Assembly (NCBI RefSeq): GCF_030409325.1
Contig: NZ_JAUFPR010000008.1
Location: 372,001-436,000 of the forward strand
Origin: Mucilaginibacter aquaedulcis
GTDB taxonomy: Bacteria > Bacteroidota > Bacteroidia > Sphingobacteriales > Sphingobacteriaceae
Length of the DNA stretch: 64,000 nucleotides
Direction: 5' to 3'
Shown: positions 63,409-64,000 of the stretch, in pieces
Position numbering within the stretch: position 1 is the first letter of the stretch
Layout: each line of letters starts with the position of its first letter
Notes under the pieces: model-generated
Seen by the model: only the letters and a program-made list of their open reading frames with translations
Told to the model about the DNA's origin: nothing
Database searches by the model: none
Program-made: the position numbers and the translations under genes

Positions 63409-63451
63409 TAAACAAAAAGAGGCACAAAATAAATGTGCCTCTTTTTGTTTA
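63409..63451. terminator. Bidirectional terminator between DUF4835 and the BlaI gene
   Basis: TAAACAAAAAGAGGCACA (63409-63426) pairs with TGTGCCTCTTTTTGTTTA (63434-63451), a perfect 18-bp stem with T tracts on both strands. It ends the DUF4835 transcript. Confidence 0.9.
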
Positions 63452-63468
63452 TTTAGAGTATGTATAAC

Positions 63469-64000
63469 CTATTTCTGCAGCGTTTGATATTTGTTGCCGT
63501 TTGCCGGATCGGCTTGAACCAGTATGTTCATAGCCTGCAGACGCTCCTGTGGTTCGGCTTTACTGAATAACGACACCAGTTCATCGCTTTTTGCGGTATA
63601 AAATATAAGGGGCAACATTGAGCCTACACGCTGCCGGTTTATTTGCTGCAGCGATGGGAGGATAGATGATATTTCTTTACGCCCCTTGGCTGCATCATCT
63701 GCCATTACATCCAAACCATTGCGATGATAATCATATATAAAGCTGCGCAACGGCTCGTAAACTTTATTATTCAGATTCTCGGCCAGCCAGTATCGATTCA
63801 CATTACCATCAAAGGCTTTCCATCCCCGGTATGAACTCGTTTGCGCGTTGTTGATAACCGTTTGAGCTGCGGCAAAATATGGCGAACCACCATATAAGGA
63901 GAAGCTGTCATAATCAATCCCGATAATAACATAGGCGTAAAAAGCCATGATGGAGCTCAGGTTGTTCTGGAAGCTTTGATCGGTATAATCAATGGTTTGC
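63469..64000 (-). CDS. DUF4835 family protein, C-terminal part (5' end outside window)
   Basis: The frame is open to the right-hand window edge, so the N-terminal part is missing. The visible part has YTDQSFQNNLSSIMAFYAYV, then DYDSFSLYGGSPYFAAAQT and VINNAQTSSYRGWKAF, which match the DUF4835 family of Bacteroidota. These proteins are predicted to be periplasmic; no function is established. The stop lies at 63469 and a terminator follows. Confidence 0.85.
   Translation of the reverse strand, partial: QTIDYTDQSFQNNLSSIMAFYAYVIIGIDYDSFSLYGGSPYFAAAQTVINNAQTSSYRGWKAFDGNVNRYWLAENLNNKVYEPLRSFIYDYHRNGLDVMADDAAKGRKEISSILPSLQQINRQRVGSMLPLIFYTAKSDELVSLFSKAEPQERLQAMNILVQADPANGNKYQTLQK

Noticed and set aside
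1..64000. CRISPR arrays, tRNA or rRNA genes, insertion sequences, prophage genes
   Set aside because: I looked for regularly spaced direct repeats, tRNA-like TTCGA loops in a clover-leaf context and transposase or integrase motifs and found none.

Overview
The window is chromosomal DNA from a Bacteroidota bacterium, most likely of the family Sphingobacteriaceae (Mucilaginibacter/Pedobacter type). The support is the type IX secretion translocon SprA, a fused malic enzyme-phosphotransacetylase, single-chain EttA, ClpC and RecN of Bacteroidota type, many Bacteroidota-typical DUF families (DUF4292, DUF4835, DUF4350, DUF4129), and AT-rich promoters that resemble the Bacteroidota -33/-7 pattern (TTTG, 17-23 bases, TAnnTTTG). 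Genus is inference. I see no rRNA, tRNA, insertion sequence, prophage or CRISPR array.

Layout. 1-7.8 kb: 3' end of a hybrid sensor kinase, comF and rlmN on the minus strand, then an amidohydrolase, acylphosphatase, a polysaccharide flippase, dut and a TPR protein. 7.8-16.7 kb: an envelope run (DUF4292 lipoprotein, EnvC-like LytM protein, two TatA proteins), gatA, a LysM lytic transglycosylase, maeB and ruvA. 16.7-25.5 kb: the giant sprA gene, meeting an AsmA-like gene tail to tail. 25.7-33.5 kb: miaB, a four-helix-bundle gene between short repeats, an orphan sigma-54 activator, lptE, an unknown acidic protein, secG, groES and groEL. 33.5-41.6 kb: an MscS channel and a minus-strand, translationally coupled block DUF58-MoxR-DUF4350-DUF4129-membrane protein-SpoIIM, with a divergent RDD gene. 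41.6-47 kb: small membrane proteins, sdaA, an SGNH hydrolase, lipB, a phosphopantetheinyl transferase and dcd. 47-52 kb: a TonB plug protein lacking a barrel, a Gly/Arg-rich secreted protein, clpS and a phosphoglycerate-mutase-like lipoprotein. 52-64 kb: ilvE, ettA, a 0.9 kb gene-poor gap, clpC, a small lipoprotein, recN, an M56/BlaI sensor-repressor pair and the 3' part of a DUF4835 gene.

Most genes are housekeeping: envelope assembly (LptE, EnvC-like, lytic transglycosylase, flippase, SprA, Tat, SecG), protein quality control (GroES/EL, ClpC, ClpS), translation and RNA modification (GatA, EttA, MiaB, RlmN), nucleotide pool hygiene (Dut, Dcd) and DNA repair (RuvA, RecN). The less ordinary content lies in several families of intergenic inverted repeats (some occurring twice within the window), the repeat-flanked four-helix-bundle gene, a 23-residue repeat domain on the M56 protease, the coupled MoxR/DUF58 membrane module, and two places where a hairpin terminator sits against the next start codon (gatA and recN).
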